From the NCBI GenBank assembly GCA_964505215.1, contig CAZDGU010000024.1, positions 1 to 29,204 of the forward strand: a DNA stretch of 29,204 bases, in the 5' to 3' direction. This DNA is from Gracilimonas sp964505215 (GTDB taxonomy: Bacteria > Bacteroidota > Rhodothermia > Balneolales > Balneolaceae). Below the pieces are notes generated by a model. It did no database searches and was not told the origin of the DNA. It worked only from the letters and a program-made list of their open reading frames with translations. Numbering within the stretch: the first letter of the stretch is position 1; every line of letters starts with the position of its first letter. Both the position numbers and the translations under genes were made by a program. Positions 1 through 6,631 of this stretch are shown here, piece by piece.

Positions 1-993
1 TAATGTTTTTGAAGGCTTTTTCTCCAAAAAAGAAGTGCGAAATAAATCACGATTTAAAAACCGATTGCATAAATCGCTTAGTACTCTGTCTTTACTTTTT
101 GCCCACAGCTTTATACTCAAATATATGTCATGGTCGTCCAGCTCCATGTATCGGGTAATCATAGTTGGGGTGATTTGTCTTTTGGCTGAAGGACGTTCTG
201 TCAAAAAATACTGCAAAGCCGGTGAAGAAAATGTAAGCTGAGCGTTTTGTTCCAGCAAATGGAGCACCCGGTTAAAAATACTGCGTAGCAGAAAATCGGC
301 ACTAAGCACCGTTTTATGCTGATATACTTGCATGTACATAAGCCGGCGGGCAATAATATAGTTCTCTACGGCATAGATGCCTTTTTTCTCAATTACAATG
401 TTACCATTAAAAACGCGCATGGTTTTTAGAATACGATTGATACCTACCGAACCTTCCGAAACCCCGGTAAAAAAGCTGTCGCGCCTTAAATAATCCAGCC
501 GATCTAAATCAAGCTGTGAAGAAATGAGCTGATGTAAAAACCGTTTTTTATGCTGATTAGTGAAAATTTCAATGGCCGTATCTAAAGCACCTTCAAACTC
601 TTTATTCAGCTTTTTCATGATGGCGAGGCTCATCATTTCGTGATTAAAATTGGTGATAAGCGAGTGTTCCAGCGTGTGAGAGAGCGGACCGTGGCCTACA
701 TCATGCAGTAAAATGGCAATTAATGTTCCTTCGTACTCTTCCTGACTGATGGTGGTGTTTTTCTCCCGAAGGTTATTTAGCACGCGCTGGGCCAGTTCCA
801 ATGCTCCTAATGCGTGAGAAAAACGAGAATGTTCGGCTGTGGGAAAAACCAGATAGCCTAAACCGAGTTGCCGAATCCGCCGAAGCCGCTGCACGTACGG
901 ATGATCAATAAGGCGGAGAATCAGTCCTTTGGGAACAGTGATGAAGCCATGAATGGGGTCATTAAAAATTTTGTATCGCGCGGTGTTATTCAT
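1..993 (-). CDS. HD-domain phosphohydrolase (dNTPase-like), 3' end cut by window edge
   Basis: The reading frame starts with ATG at 993 and runs open for 331 codons to the edge of the window, so the C-terminus is missing. The protein begins MNNTARYKIFNDPIHGF, typical of the COG1078/SAMHD1-like HD superfamily. Metal-binding HD residues are visible: H60 in RFSHALG, H97-D98 in LLHDVGHGPLSH, and a downstream Asp in LDLDRLDYLRRDS (about 160-172). Family members hydrolyse dNTPs or related nucleotides in the cytoplasm; the substrate here cannot be read from sequence. It is transcribed away from the thioesterase gene start region in the same direction, with 173 bp of featureless DNA (994-1166) between them. 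I am confident of the family, not of the substrate. Confidence 0.88.
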   Translation of the reverse strand, partial: MNNTARYKIFNDPIHGFITVPKGLILRLIDHPYVQRLRRIRQLGLGYLVFPTAEHSRFSHALGALELAQRVLNNLREKNTTISQEEYEGTLIAILLHDVGHGPLSHTLEHSLITNFNHEMMSLAIMKKLNKEFEGALDTAIEIFTNQHKKRFLHQLISSQLDLDRLDYLRRDSFFTGVSEGSVGINRILKTMRVFNGNIVIEKKGIYAVENYIIARRLMYMQVYQHKTVLSADFLLRSIFNRVLHLLEQNAQLTFSSPALQYFLTERPSAKRQITPTMITRYMELDDHDIYLSIKLWAKSKDRVLSDLCNRFLNRDLFRTSFLEKKPSKTL

Positions 994-1166
994 CTAAAAC
1001 TGAGGTATGTGTGCATGGCTGCCCGAAGATATTAAAAAAGGAATTGATGTGTAAACGAAGAGTATTGAGTTGACAATAGGGTTGTTTGGGGTGAAATGAA
1101 TAGTCAGAAGTTTCCAATAAAAATGAGCTGATAGGTATCATTTCACACCAGCTGTTAGAGTTTAGG

Positions 1167-1598
1167 TTATTTAACCAACATATCATCCAGATTATTAATT
1201 TCGGGCAGGCGGGTCGGGCGCTGCTTTTTCATGTCGAACCAAACGCCTGTGGTTTCTCCAACGCAGACCAGTTCTTTGGTTTTATTATTGTAAATAGCTT
1301 GTGAGGCCGTAATGCTGGTATTTCCCACTTCTTTTACTCCGGTTCCAACCAAAACGGTAGCGGGATAGCGGATTTGCTGTAAATATTCAATAGTACTTTT
1401 TACCAGTACAAAGGTTTTCCCATCGGTGAACTCGCTTTGCATTTTACCAACTTCGCCCAGAAACTGAATACGGGCTTCTTCTAAATAGGTATTAAAAAGG
1501 GCATTATTAACGTGATTCAACGGATCTAAATCTCGAAAACGAACGGGAATTTCAATCCAGTGATAAAAAGTATTTGGGTCGTAAGGAGGTCGAAACAT
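1167..1598 (-). CDS. Acyl-CoA thioesterase, 4HBT (hotdog) family
   Basis: A 143-residue single-domain hotdog protein, the usual length for YbgC/FcbC-type thioesterases, which hydrolyse acyl-CoA thioesters in the cytoplasm. The N-terminal signature is clear: R-F-R-D-x-D-P-x-N-H-V-N-N at residues 20-32, with the catalytic-type Asp25 and His29, followed by the helix YLEEAR. The rest of the domain matches the beta-sheet pattern of the family (TVLVGTGVKEVGNTS). The ATG at 1598 gives the canonical N-terminus. It is divergent from the M42 peptidase gene at 1719, and the 120 bp between them must hold both promoters. The acyl substrate is unknown. Confidence 0.88.
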   Translation of the reverse strand: MFRPPYDPNTFYHWIEIPVRFRDLDPLNHVNNALFNTYLEEARIQFLGEVGKMQSEFTDGKTFVLVKSTIEYLQQIRYPATVLVGTGVKEVGNTSITASQAIYNNKTKELVCVGETTGVWFDMKKQRPTRLPEINNLDDMLVK

Positions 1599-1718
1599 GC
1601 GGTGATTTTTTATTTTAAAGATGCAAGGCTTTTAGCGGAATGACAAGTATAAATCTCTTATTCGTGATGCTATAATTGTTATATTTAGCGTTATAATTTT
1701 AATCAAATATTTACCAAA

Positions 1719-2801
1719 ATGTCTGAACAGAACGACCGTAATTTTTTAGAAGAACTGCTCATCACCCCAAGCCCAACCGGCTACGAAAAAGGAGGAGTTA
1801 CCGTATGGAAAAATTACGTTGATCGGTTTGCAGATGAAGTGGTAACGGATGCATACGGCTCGTGCGCGGCAAAGATAAATATGAGTGGAGATGTGGCTAC
1901 CGTCATGTTAGAGGCGCATTGCGATGAAATTGGAATGGTGGTACAGCACATTAATGAGCAAGGCTTTGTGTACATCAATAAGCTGGGTGGCAGCGACTCT
2001 ACCATTGCACGGGCTAAGAAAGTATTCATCCATAATAAAAGGGGGCGAGTGGTCGGTATTACCGGAAATACGGCTATTCATCTTCAGGATAAAAAAAATG
2101 GGGGAGGAAAGCAGCCCGCATGGAAAGATATTTATGTTGACATCGGCGTATCCAGCAAAGAAGAAGCGCTGGAATTAGTACAGATTGGTGATCCCATTAC
2201 CTACGCCACCGATACTGAGTTTTTGAATGATGATTTGCTTTCTGCCCGTGCAATTGACAATAGAATAGGCGGATATATTATTGCGGAAGCGCTCAGAAAA
2301 ATCAACGAACGGAAGAAAGATCTTAAGGTAAATGTAATAGCTTTGAACTCGGTTCAGGAAGAAGTAGGCGGTTTTGGGGCTCGTATGATGAGCTACCGCT
2401 TTATGCCAGATGTAGCTTTGGTTACGGATGTAACTCACGCTACCGACACGCCCGGCATAGACCAGAAAGAGCACGGAACGGTTGAGCTGGGCAAAGGTCC
2501 ATCGGTTCAGCACGGCGGAGCCAATCACCCCAAAGTAGTAGAGTTTATTGAAAACGTGTGCACCGCAAACAATATTGAGATTCAGCATGAGGCTACCAGC
2601 GTGCGCACCGGCACCGATACCGACAGTATTTTCTATCAGCAAACGGGTATTCCCAGCGCTCTGATTTCCACTCCGCTGCGTTACATGCACTCACCGGTAG
2701 AGTTGGTTTCTATGCAAGATGTTGAAAACTTGATTGATATTATGGTTGAAACCGTACTGGCGATGAGCCCGGACCAAACGTTCAGCGTTTTTGAAGAGTA
2801 G
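1719..2801 (+). CDS. M42 family metallopeptidase (glutamyl/deblocking aminopeptidase-like)
   Basis: A 360-residue cytoplasmic aminopeptidase of the M42 (PepA/TET/FrvX/YsdC) family. All di-zinc site residues are present: H67 in AHCDEIG, bridging D180 in RAIDNRIGG, the catalytic pair E214-E215 in VQEEVG, D237 in VTDVTHA, and H324 in YMHSP. The length matches the family, whose members usually form dodecameric shells and trim N-terminal residues from peptides. The gene is monocistronic as far as can be seen: upstream is a divergent thioesterase and downstream, 56 bp past the stop, begins a REP-like repeat. No terminator hairpin with a U-tract is visible right after the stop. Exact substrate preference is not readable. 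Confidence 0.93.
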   Translation: MSEQNDRNFLEELLITPSPTGYEKGGVTVWKNYVDRFADEVVTDAYGSCAAKINMSGDVATVMLEAHCDEIGMVVQHINEQGFVYINKLGGSDSTIARAKKVFIHNKRGRVVGITGNTAIHLQDKKNGGGKQPAWKDIYVDIGVSSKEEALELVQIGDPITYATDTEFLNDDLLSARAIDNRIGGYIIAEALRKINERKKDLKVNVIALNSVQEEVGGFGARMMSYRFMPDVALVTDVTHATDTPGIDQKEHGTVELGKGPSVQHGGANHPKVVEFIENVCTANNIEIQHEATSVRTGTDTDSIFYQQTGIPSALISTPLRYMHSPVELVSMQDVENLIDIMVETVLAMSPDQTFSVFEE

Positions 2802-2857
2802 AAAAATCATTACGTTCGAGATGACAAAACGGGTAGGTGTTGAGACAGTGTGTTTGC

Positions 2858-2908
2858 CCTCGTTCCGCGGGCTCTGCCCCGGAATGCCCTACCGGAGGCT
2901 CCGCCTCT
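2858..2908 (-). repeat. REP-like palindromic repeat, copy 1
   Basis: About 50 bp, GC-rich against its surroundings, with two short hairpins: GGGC-TCT-GCCC (2869-2879) and GAGGC-TCC-GCCTC (2895-2907). Its reverse complement ends with GGAACGAGGGCAA and contains GGCATTCC. It is an inverted copy of the repeat at 3154-3204, matching it at about four positions in five, and the two bracket a RAYT transposase remnant. This is the usual layout of REP elements around REP-associated tyrosine transposases. Confidence 0.75.
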
Positions 2909-3034
2909 AATTATTCTAAATCACGGCATCATCCGCTTTTTTTTTTTCTCCAAACTTCCTAACCAGCGCAAGCGTCCGCTTCTACCCTCGCCACTAAACT
3001 CTGTGATGAACCTTCTTGAAGTACATAAAATCAC

Positions 3035-3109
3035 CTACTCTTCTCCGGGATAGTTTCTCGCTGAGGAATACCGCCAATCTTTTGGCCTATCTACAATAGC
3101 AGCTTTTAA
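3035..3109 (-). pseudogene. Remnant of REP-associated tyrosine transposase (RAYT, IS200-like) C-terminus
   Basis: On the minus strand about 24 residues read LKAAIVDRPKDWRYSSARNY followed by PGEE and a stop. This closely resembles the conserved C-terminal end of Y1_Tnp/RAYT transposases (NPVKAGIVDRPEDWRYSSARNY). Everything upstream is missing: no HUH motif, no catalytic tyrosine helix, and the frame runs straight into REP copy 2. The stop after GEE also comes earlier than the usual hydrophobic tail. It is therefore a dead relic. An open frame extends to 3229, but its N-terminal half is just the translated repeat. Confidence 0.7.
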
Positions 3110-3153
3110 GCAGCACCCGCAGTTAAGTAGTTCTTGAACTGGCTTTTTGAAGA

Positions 3154-3204
3154 AGGAGACGGAGCCTCCACCGAGCATTGCGGAGCGGAGCCCGCGCAAC
3201 GAGG
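3154..3204 (+). repeat. REP-like palindromic repeat, copy 2 (inverted relative to copy 1)
   Basis: The sequence runs from a GGAGAC-GGA-GCCTCC hairpin through GCATTGC to a GAGC-GGA-GCCC hairpin and GCAACGAGG. The reverse complement aligns along its whole length with 2858-2908; differences are single substitutions plus one indel. Copies 1 and 2 form the outer arms of a roughly 350 bp unit holding the RAYT remnant. Confidence 0.75.
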
Positions 3205-3377
3205 AAACTATTGAAATACTTAGTGTCATTCATGCTGCTCGTTTATTGTCTGAAAATCCCTAAACTTTAGGGGTATAATTGATGAGATAATTCCAGCTGT
3301 TAATTCTTGGGAACAGCCGCTTTGTTGGTTACATTTCTGTTACAACTTCACCGCAAATCACAATAAAGGAAGGCATT

Positions 3378-3626
3378 ATGATTACTCTTGCAGAGCTTAC
3401 AGAATTACTTGGATGGGTTTCTCTATTAAACCTTGGAATGATGGTTTTGGCTTCCATTCTGTTGATAACGATGAAGTCGTTTATGACGTCTTTACACAGT
3501 AAAATGTTTGACATCCCCGAAAACGAACTTACTGTTATCTATTTCAAGTATTTGGCTTACTATAAAATACTCACCTTTGTGGTCATTATAGCGCCTTATG
3601 TAGCGCTTAAAATAATGGGGCAGTAG
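3378..3626 (+). CDS. DUF6868 family small membrane protein
   Basis: An 82-residue protein with two hydrophobic segments, at about 10-33 (GWVSLLNLGMMVLASILLI) and about 57-80 (YYKILTFVVIIAPYVALKIM). Between them lies the conserved loop with H-x-K-M-F and Y-F-K-Y-L-A-Y-Y-K. This pattern (GW..lin, iHskmF, YFkyLanYKi, nlaPY.aL..M) matches DUF6868, a small membrane family of unknown function common in marine bacteria. A good ribosome site (AAGGAAGG) lies 6 bp before the ATG, which is unusual in this window. It precedes the YceI gene by 123 bp, but that gap contains a separate regulated promoter. Function unknown. Confidence 0.8.
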   Translation: MITLAELTELLGWVSLLNLGMMVLASILLITMKSFMTSLHSKMFDIPENELTVIYFKYLAYYKILTFVVIIAPYVALKIMGQ

Positions 3627-3645
3627 AGAAGTCTCCCTTATACTC

Positions 3646-3682
3646 TTGATATATATCAATACAATTTATTGTTTTATATCAA
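3646..3682 (+). promoter_or_regulatory. Tandem FNR/Crp-type operators upstream of the first yceI gene
   Basis: Box 1 (3646-3659) is TTGAT-ATAT-ATCAA, a perfect FNR-type palindrome. Box 2 (3669-3682) is TTGTT-TTAT-ATCAA, one mismatch from the same consensus. The centres are 23 bp apart, about two helical turns, so two dimers would bind the same DNA face. Box 2 would lie near -42 and box 1 near -65 of the promoter predicted from 3705-3712, the activator positions used by FNR and CRP. An identical layout is found at 8005-8071. The likely reader is the Crp/Fnr protein encoded at 4433. Confidence 0.75.
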
Positions 3683-3704
3683 TGGAGAGACCTGCCTAAA
3701 TCTG

Positions 3705-3712
3705 TATGTTTG
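3705..3712 (+). promoter_or_regulatory. Bacteroidota-type -7 promoter box TATGTTTG for yceI
   Basis: TATGTTTG matches the TAnnTTTG box of Bacteroidota sigma-A promoters. It starts 29.5 bp from the centre of FNR-like box 2 and is followed by ATGT, exactly as at 8064-8071. No good -33 TTG element precedes it, as expected for an activator-dependent promoter. It would give a leader of about 30 nt before the ATG at 3750. Confidence 0.6.
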
Positions 3713-3749
3713 ATGTGCAATAATCATTCAACATTAAACTAATAGCATT

Positions 3750-4289
3750 ATGACTACAGCAACTAAATCTTTATGGAAAATTGACCCAACTCACTCTGAA
3801 GTTCAGTTTAAGGTAAAGCATCTGGTTATTTCTACCGTTACCGGAAGCTTCAGCTCTTTTGACGGACAAATAGACACAGAAGGGGACAGCTTTGAAAATG
3901 CCAAAGCAAGCTTTACGGCAGATATTGACAGCATCAGCACCAACAACGAAGACCGTGATAATCACTTAAAATCTGATGATTTCTTTAACGCTGAGCAGTT
4001 TCCTCAGCTGAAATTTGAATCAACAAATGTTGAGAAAGTTAGCGAAGGAGAATATACAGTTACCGGTAACCTGACTATTCGCGATATCACCAAAGAAATT
4101 GAACTGAAGCTTGTACACGGCGGAACCGTTACCGATCAATACGGACAAACTAAAGCCGGATTTGAAGTAGAAGGAGCCATCAACCGAAAAGAGTTTGGCT
4201 TAACCTGGAGCGCAGTTACAGAAGCCGGAAATGTAGTGGTTGGAGATAAAATTAATCTGCACCTGAACGTTCAGTACATCAAAAACTAA
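3750..4289 (+). CDS. YceI family protein, cytoplasmic (no signal peptide)
   Basis: A 179-residue lipocalin-like YceI protein. Family hallmarks are DPTHS at 12-16, HLKSDDFF at 72-79, F-P-x-L-K-F-E-S, and the G-N-L-T-I-R-D-x-T-K-E strand around 105-116. YceI proteins are beta-barrels that bind polyisoprenoid chains such as quinone tails, and several are stress-induced. Unlike its paralogue at 8872, the protein starts MTTATKSLWKIDPTHS with no signal sequence, so it should stay in the cytoplasm. It has its own regulated promoter with two FNR-like boxes and its own terminator (4315-4352), so it is probably monocistronic. The bound ligand is unknown; a quinone-type lipid is an inference. Confidence 0.93.
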   Translation: MTTATKSLWKIDPTHSEVQFKVKHLVISTVTGSFSSFDGQIDTEGDSFENAKASFTADIDSISTNNEDRDNHLKSDDFFNAEQFPQLKFESTNVEKVSEGEYTVTGNLTIRDITKEIELKLVHGGTVTDQYGQTKAGFEVEGAINRKEFGLTWSAVTEAGNVVVGDKINLHLNVQYIKN

Positions 4290-4314
4290 CTGTTCGTTAA
4301 CTAAATTATAAGGC

Positions 4315-4352
4315 AAGCGGATATTCTCTTTATGAGGATATCCGCTTTTTTA
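4315..4352 (+). terminator. Rho-independent terminator after yceI
   Basis: Perfect 10-bp stem AAGCGGATAT (4315-4324) / ATATCCGCTT (4338-4347) with a 13-nt loop, running into a T-tract (4346-4352). It lies 26 bp after the YceI stop and separates that gene from the Crp/Fnr gene. Confidence 0.9.
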
Positions 4353-4432
4353 TTTACTGTAATTTTCCTGTACATTTTTAAGATATTAGTACTTAGCAGA
4401 ATACAATGTTTGCAACCAAAAACAGACTATAA

Positions 4433-5011
4433 ATGTACGAGAAATTACAGAAAAGCTTCCAAAGGCATGTGTCATTATCCGAAAAAGAATGGGAACTGTG
4501 CAAGAATAATTTCCGCCCCAAACGGATGCTTCGCCGGCAGTTTTTATTGCAAGAGGGAGACGTTTGCCGTGCCCTTACTTTTGTAGAAAAAGGAGCTCTG
4601 TACTCTTACTCTGTTGATTCAAGAGCAAATCAAAATGTGCTGCGCTTTGCTTTTGACGGATGGTGGATGGCCGACCTGCAAAGTTTTTTTACGGATAAAC
4701 CATCTACCCTGAACATTGAAGTGCTTGAAGACAGTGAGTTGTTAATACTTGACCGCAAGAATCACGAAATGCTGCTGGATGAAATACCCGCCTATGAGCG
4801 ATATCAACGCATTATGTTTCAAAATGCGTATGTAGCACTCCAGCAGCGTGTAGAAAATGCGCTTGGCCTCACCGCTGAAGAAAAATATGCTCGCCTTATC
4901 GATCATAATCCCGAATTTATGAATCGTGTTTCGCTGAACCTGGTGGCTTCCTATTTGGGAGTGAGCCCGGAAACGTTAAGCAGGGTACGAAGTAGTTTCA
5001 GATCTAAATAG
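4433..5011 (+). CDS. Crp/Fnr family transcriptional regulator
   Basis: A 192-residue regulator with an N-terminal cyclic-nucleotide-binding-type beta-roll (about 25-115; LLQEGDVCRALTFVEKGAL, then TLNIEVLEDSELLIL), a dimerisation helix (about 120-145) and a C-terminal winged helix. The helix-turn-helix reads VASYLGVSPETLSRVRS, with E180, S183 and R184 in the E-x-x-S-R arrangement that FNR uses to read TTGAT. Only two cysteines are present (23 and 45), so a four-Cys FNR [4Fe-4S] cluster is ruled out. The canonical cAMP-binding R-[ST] pair in the beta-roll is not evident either. The signal is therefore unknown. It lies between the two promoters carrying matching tandem operators (3646 and 8005), which makes it their best candidate regulator. 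No clear operator lies before its own start. Confidence 0.92.
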   Translation: MYEKLQKSFQRHVSLSEKEWELCKNNFRPKRMLRRQFLLQEGDVCRALTFVEKGALYSYSVDSRANQNVLRFAFDGWWMADLQSFFTDKPSTLNIEVLEDSELLILDRKNHEMLLDEIPAYERYQRIMFQNAYVALQQRVENALGLTAEEKYARLIDHNPEFMNRVSLNLVASYLGVSPETLSRVRSSFRSK

Positions 5012-5185
5012 GGTTCATTTTAACAGGTTTAATCAATAGCGGAAGATTGCCGGTGGAAAAACTAATTACCGGCGTAATTTCTCTTGATGAAGTTGAAAAA
5101 AAGCTTTGAGGCATTAGTCAATGACCCTTCTGGAGTTAAATATTGGTTGATTCGGAAAAGCAAATCCATGAATTATTTAGGTTGA
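5011..5185 (+). pseudogene. Frameshifted C-terminal remnant of a zinc-type (MDR) alcohol dehydrogenase
   Basis: Directly after, and overlapping by one base, the Crp/Fnr stop, the frame from 5011 reads GFILTGLINSGRLPVEKLIT then GVISLDEVEKK and hits a stop. Shifting frame at the seven-A run 5097-5103 lets it continue as FEALVNDPSGVKYWLIRKSK to a stop at 5183-5185. This matches the end of medium-chain (Zn-dependent) dehydrogenases, which have a glycine-containing loop, the EKLITH-F-PLDE-EAFE segment and a final strand. One extra A in the homopolymer explains the break. The whole catalytic and Rossmann part is absent, so the gene was truncated as well as frameshifted. The call rests on pattern recognition only. 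Confidence 0.6.
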
Positions 5186-5198
5186 AACTATAAGAAAA

Positions 5199-5212
5199 AT
5201 GACCTATATCAA
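5199..5212 (+). promoter_or_regulatory. Possible weak FNR-like site before the CodA-like gene
   Basis: ATGAC-CTAT-ATCAA has a perfect right half (ATCAA) and a poor left half. Its centre lies 29.5 bp before a TA (5235), the same spacing as in the two good promoters, but the rest of the box is TAGAAATA rather than TAnnTTTG, and there is no upstream partner box. I treat it as a candidate only. Confidence 0.25.
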
Positions 5213-5276
5213 CAGTATATATAATTTACAGTTGTAGAAATACTACCGTTAGTATTAACAATTAACCCAATCTATT

Positions 5277-6524
5277 ATGAAAAAGAAGTTTTTTAATGCG
5301 AAAATTTATCGCAACGATTCAGCAACCGAAATGGTGGTAGAAGATGGAAAAATCATTCAGATTGGAACCAATTTACCTGAATGTAAAGAAGAAATTGACC
5401 TCGGCGGGAAGCTTGTTTTACCTCCCTATGTAGATCCTCATCTGCATTTGGACTATGTATATACATTATCTGAACTTGGACAAGAAGGAGCCGGTTCAGG
5501 TACATTATTTGAAGCGATTGAATTATGGCCAAAGTTTAAAGAAACTTTGACGGTAGAAAGCGTTAAAAAACTTGCTCTTAAGGGAATCAGAGATGAGGTT
5601 TCGCAAGGAGTTCAGTACATCCGTACGCATATTGATGTTACAGATCCTAACTTCACGGCATTAAAAGCCATGTTGGAAATGAGGGAAGAACTAAAGGATA
5701 TTGTTGATATTCAAATTGTATCATTTCCACAACAAGGAATGTACACTTATAAAGGCGGCGTCGATTTAGTGGAAGAAGCGCTTAAAATGGGAGCCGATGT
5801 TGTGGGAGGAATTCCTCATTATGAACCTGCCCGAGAATTCGGAGAAAAATCGGTTCATGATATCGTAAATCTTGCTTTAAAATACGATAAAATGATTGAT
5901 GTGCACTGCGACGAAACGGATGATACACATTCGCGTTTTGTAGAGCTGTTAAATGCGCTTGTGCTCATGGAAGACTATGGAAGCAGAACCACTGCGAGCC
6001 ATACCTGTTCTTTTGGCTCTGCAGATAATTCCTATGCCTACAGAATGATGGACTTGTTCAAAAAGAGCAAGTTGAACTTTATCTCTTGCCCAACGGAAAA
6101 TGCTTATTTACAGGGCCGCCAGGATACGTATCCTAAACGCCGAGGATTAACGAGGGTAAAAGAATTCTTAGAGTCAGGAATAAATATTGCTTTCGCACAA
6201 GATTCGATAAATGACCCATGGTATCCAATGGGGAATGGCAATATGATGAATATTCTTGATAATGGAATCCACCTGGCTCAGATTATGTCTCCCGAAGAAG
6301 TGGAAACGGACTTTGATCTCATCACATATAATGGAGCCCGTTGTTTAAATATTCAAGACAGCTATGGTTTAGAAGTAGGTAAACCGGCCAATTTTATTGT
6401 GCTTAACGAATCTTCCGTTTATGAAGCAATTCGTAAAAGAGTAGATGTGTTGGCATCTGTTCGTAACGGCAACTACTTGTTCCAACGTAAAGAACCGGAA
6501 TATGAAATTCCTTTAGAGTTGTAA
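5277..6524 (+). CDS. CodA-like amidohydrolase (cytosine deaminase family)
   Basis: A 415-residue amidohydrolase aligned end to end by eye with E. coli cytosine deaminase CodA (similar length). Shared features: metal-binding H55 and H57 in DPHLHLD, the GTLFEAIELW segment, R-T-H-I-D-V-T-D, Q152 in FPQQG, H210 and E213 in DVHCDETDD, H242 in ASHTCSF, LQGRQDTYPKRRGLTRVKE, and metal-binding D309 before NDPWYPMG. The deaminated base is uncertain: where CodA has H-D-D (312-314), this protein has Q308-D309-S310, changing the residue next to the metal Asp that influences substrate choice. Substrate could be cytosine, isocytosine or another cyclic amidine. It ends at a strong bidirectional terminator shared with the convergent MFS transporter gene, a possible functional partner. 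Confidence 0.87.
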   Translation: MKKKFFNAKIYRNDSATEMVVEDGKIIQIGTNLPECKEEIDLGGKLVLPPYVDPHLHLDYVYTLSELGQEGAGSGTLFEAIELWPKFKETLTVESVKKLALKGIRDEVSQGVQYIRTHIDVTDPNFTALKAMLEMREELKDIVDIQIVSFPQQGMYTYKGGVDLVEEALKMGADVVGGIPHYEPAREFGEKSVHDIVNLALKYDKMIDVHCDETDDTHSRFVELLNALVLMEDYGSRTTASHTCSFGSADNSYAYRMMDLFKKSKLNFISCPTENAYLQGRQDTYPKRRGLTRVKEFLESGINIAFAQDSINDPWYPMGNGNMMNILDNGIHLAQIMSPEEVETDFDLITYNGARCLNIQDSYGLEVGKPANFIVLNESSVYEAIRKRVDVLASVRNGNYLFQRKEPEYEIPLEL

Positions 6525-6548
6525 ATTTAATTAAGCACTTTAAGAATC

Positions 6549-6587
6549 AAAAAAGACTGTTTACGTGGTTGATAACAGTCTTTTTTT
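6549..6587. terminator. Bidirectional terminator between the CodA-like and MFS genes
   Basis: Stem GACTGTT (6555-6561) / AACAGTC (6574-6580), extended by an A-tract (6549-6554) facing a T-tract (6581-6587), loop of 12 nt. The A and T tracts make it work in both directions for the two convergent genes. Confidence 0.93.
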
Positions 6588-6631
6588 ATATGAATGCCGG
6601 TTATGTTAGGTCATAAATATAGTTTGCAAAA

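Noticed and set aside
2175..2690. Minus-strand open frame of 171 codons inside the M42 peptidase gene
   Set aside because: It is antisense to a fully conserved gene with all active-site residues, and has no recognisable domain.
2850..3053. Plus-strand open frame of 67 codons
   Set aside because: It is the translation of REP copy 1 and the antisense of the RAYT relic; composition is unlike a protein.
3283..3300. TTGATGAGATAATT before the DUF6868 gene as an FNR-like site
   Set aside because: The right half does not match ATCAA and no promoter box follows with the right spacing.
4332..4586. Plus-strand frame overlapping the Crp/Fnr start
   Set aside because: It begins in the yceI terminator and its second half is the regulator gene read in another frame.
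5049..5073. GCCGGT/ACCGGC hairpin after the Crp/Fnr gene as a terminator
   Set aside because: It is followed by GTAATTTCTC rather than a T-run and lies within sequence that reads as a dehydrogenase relic.
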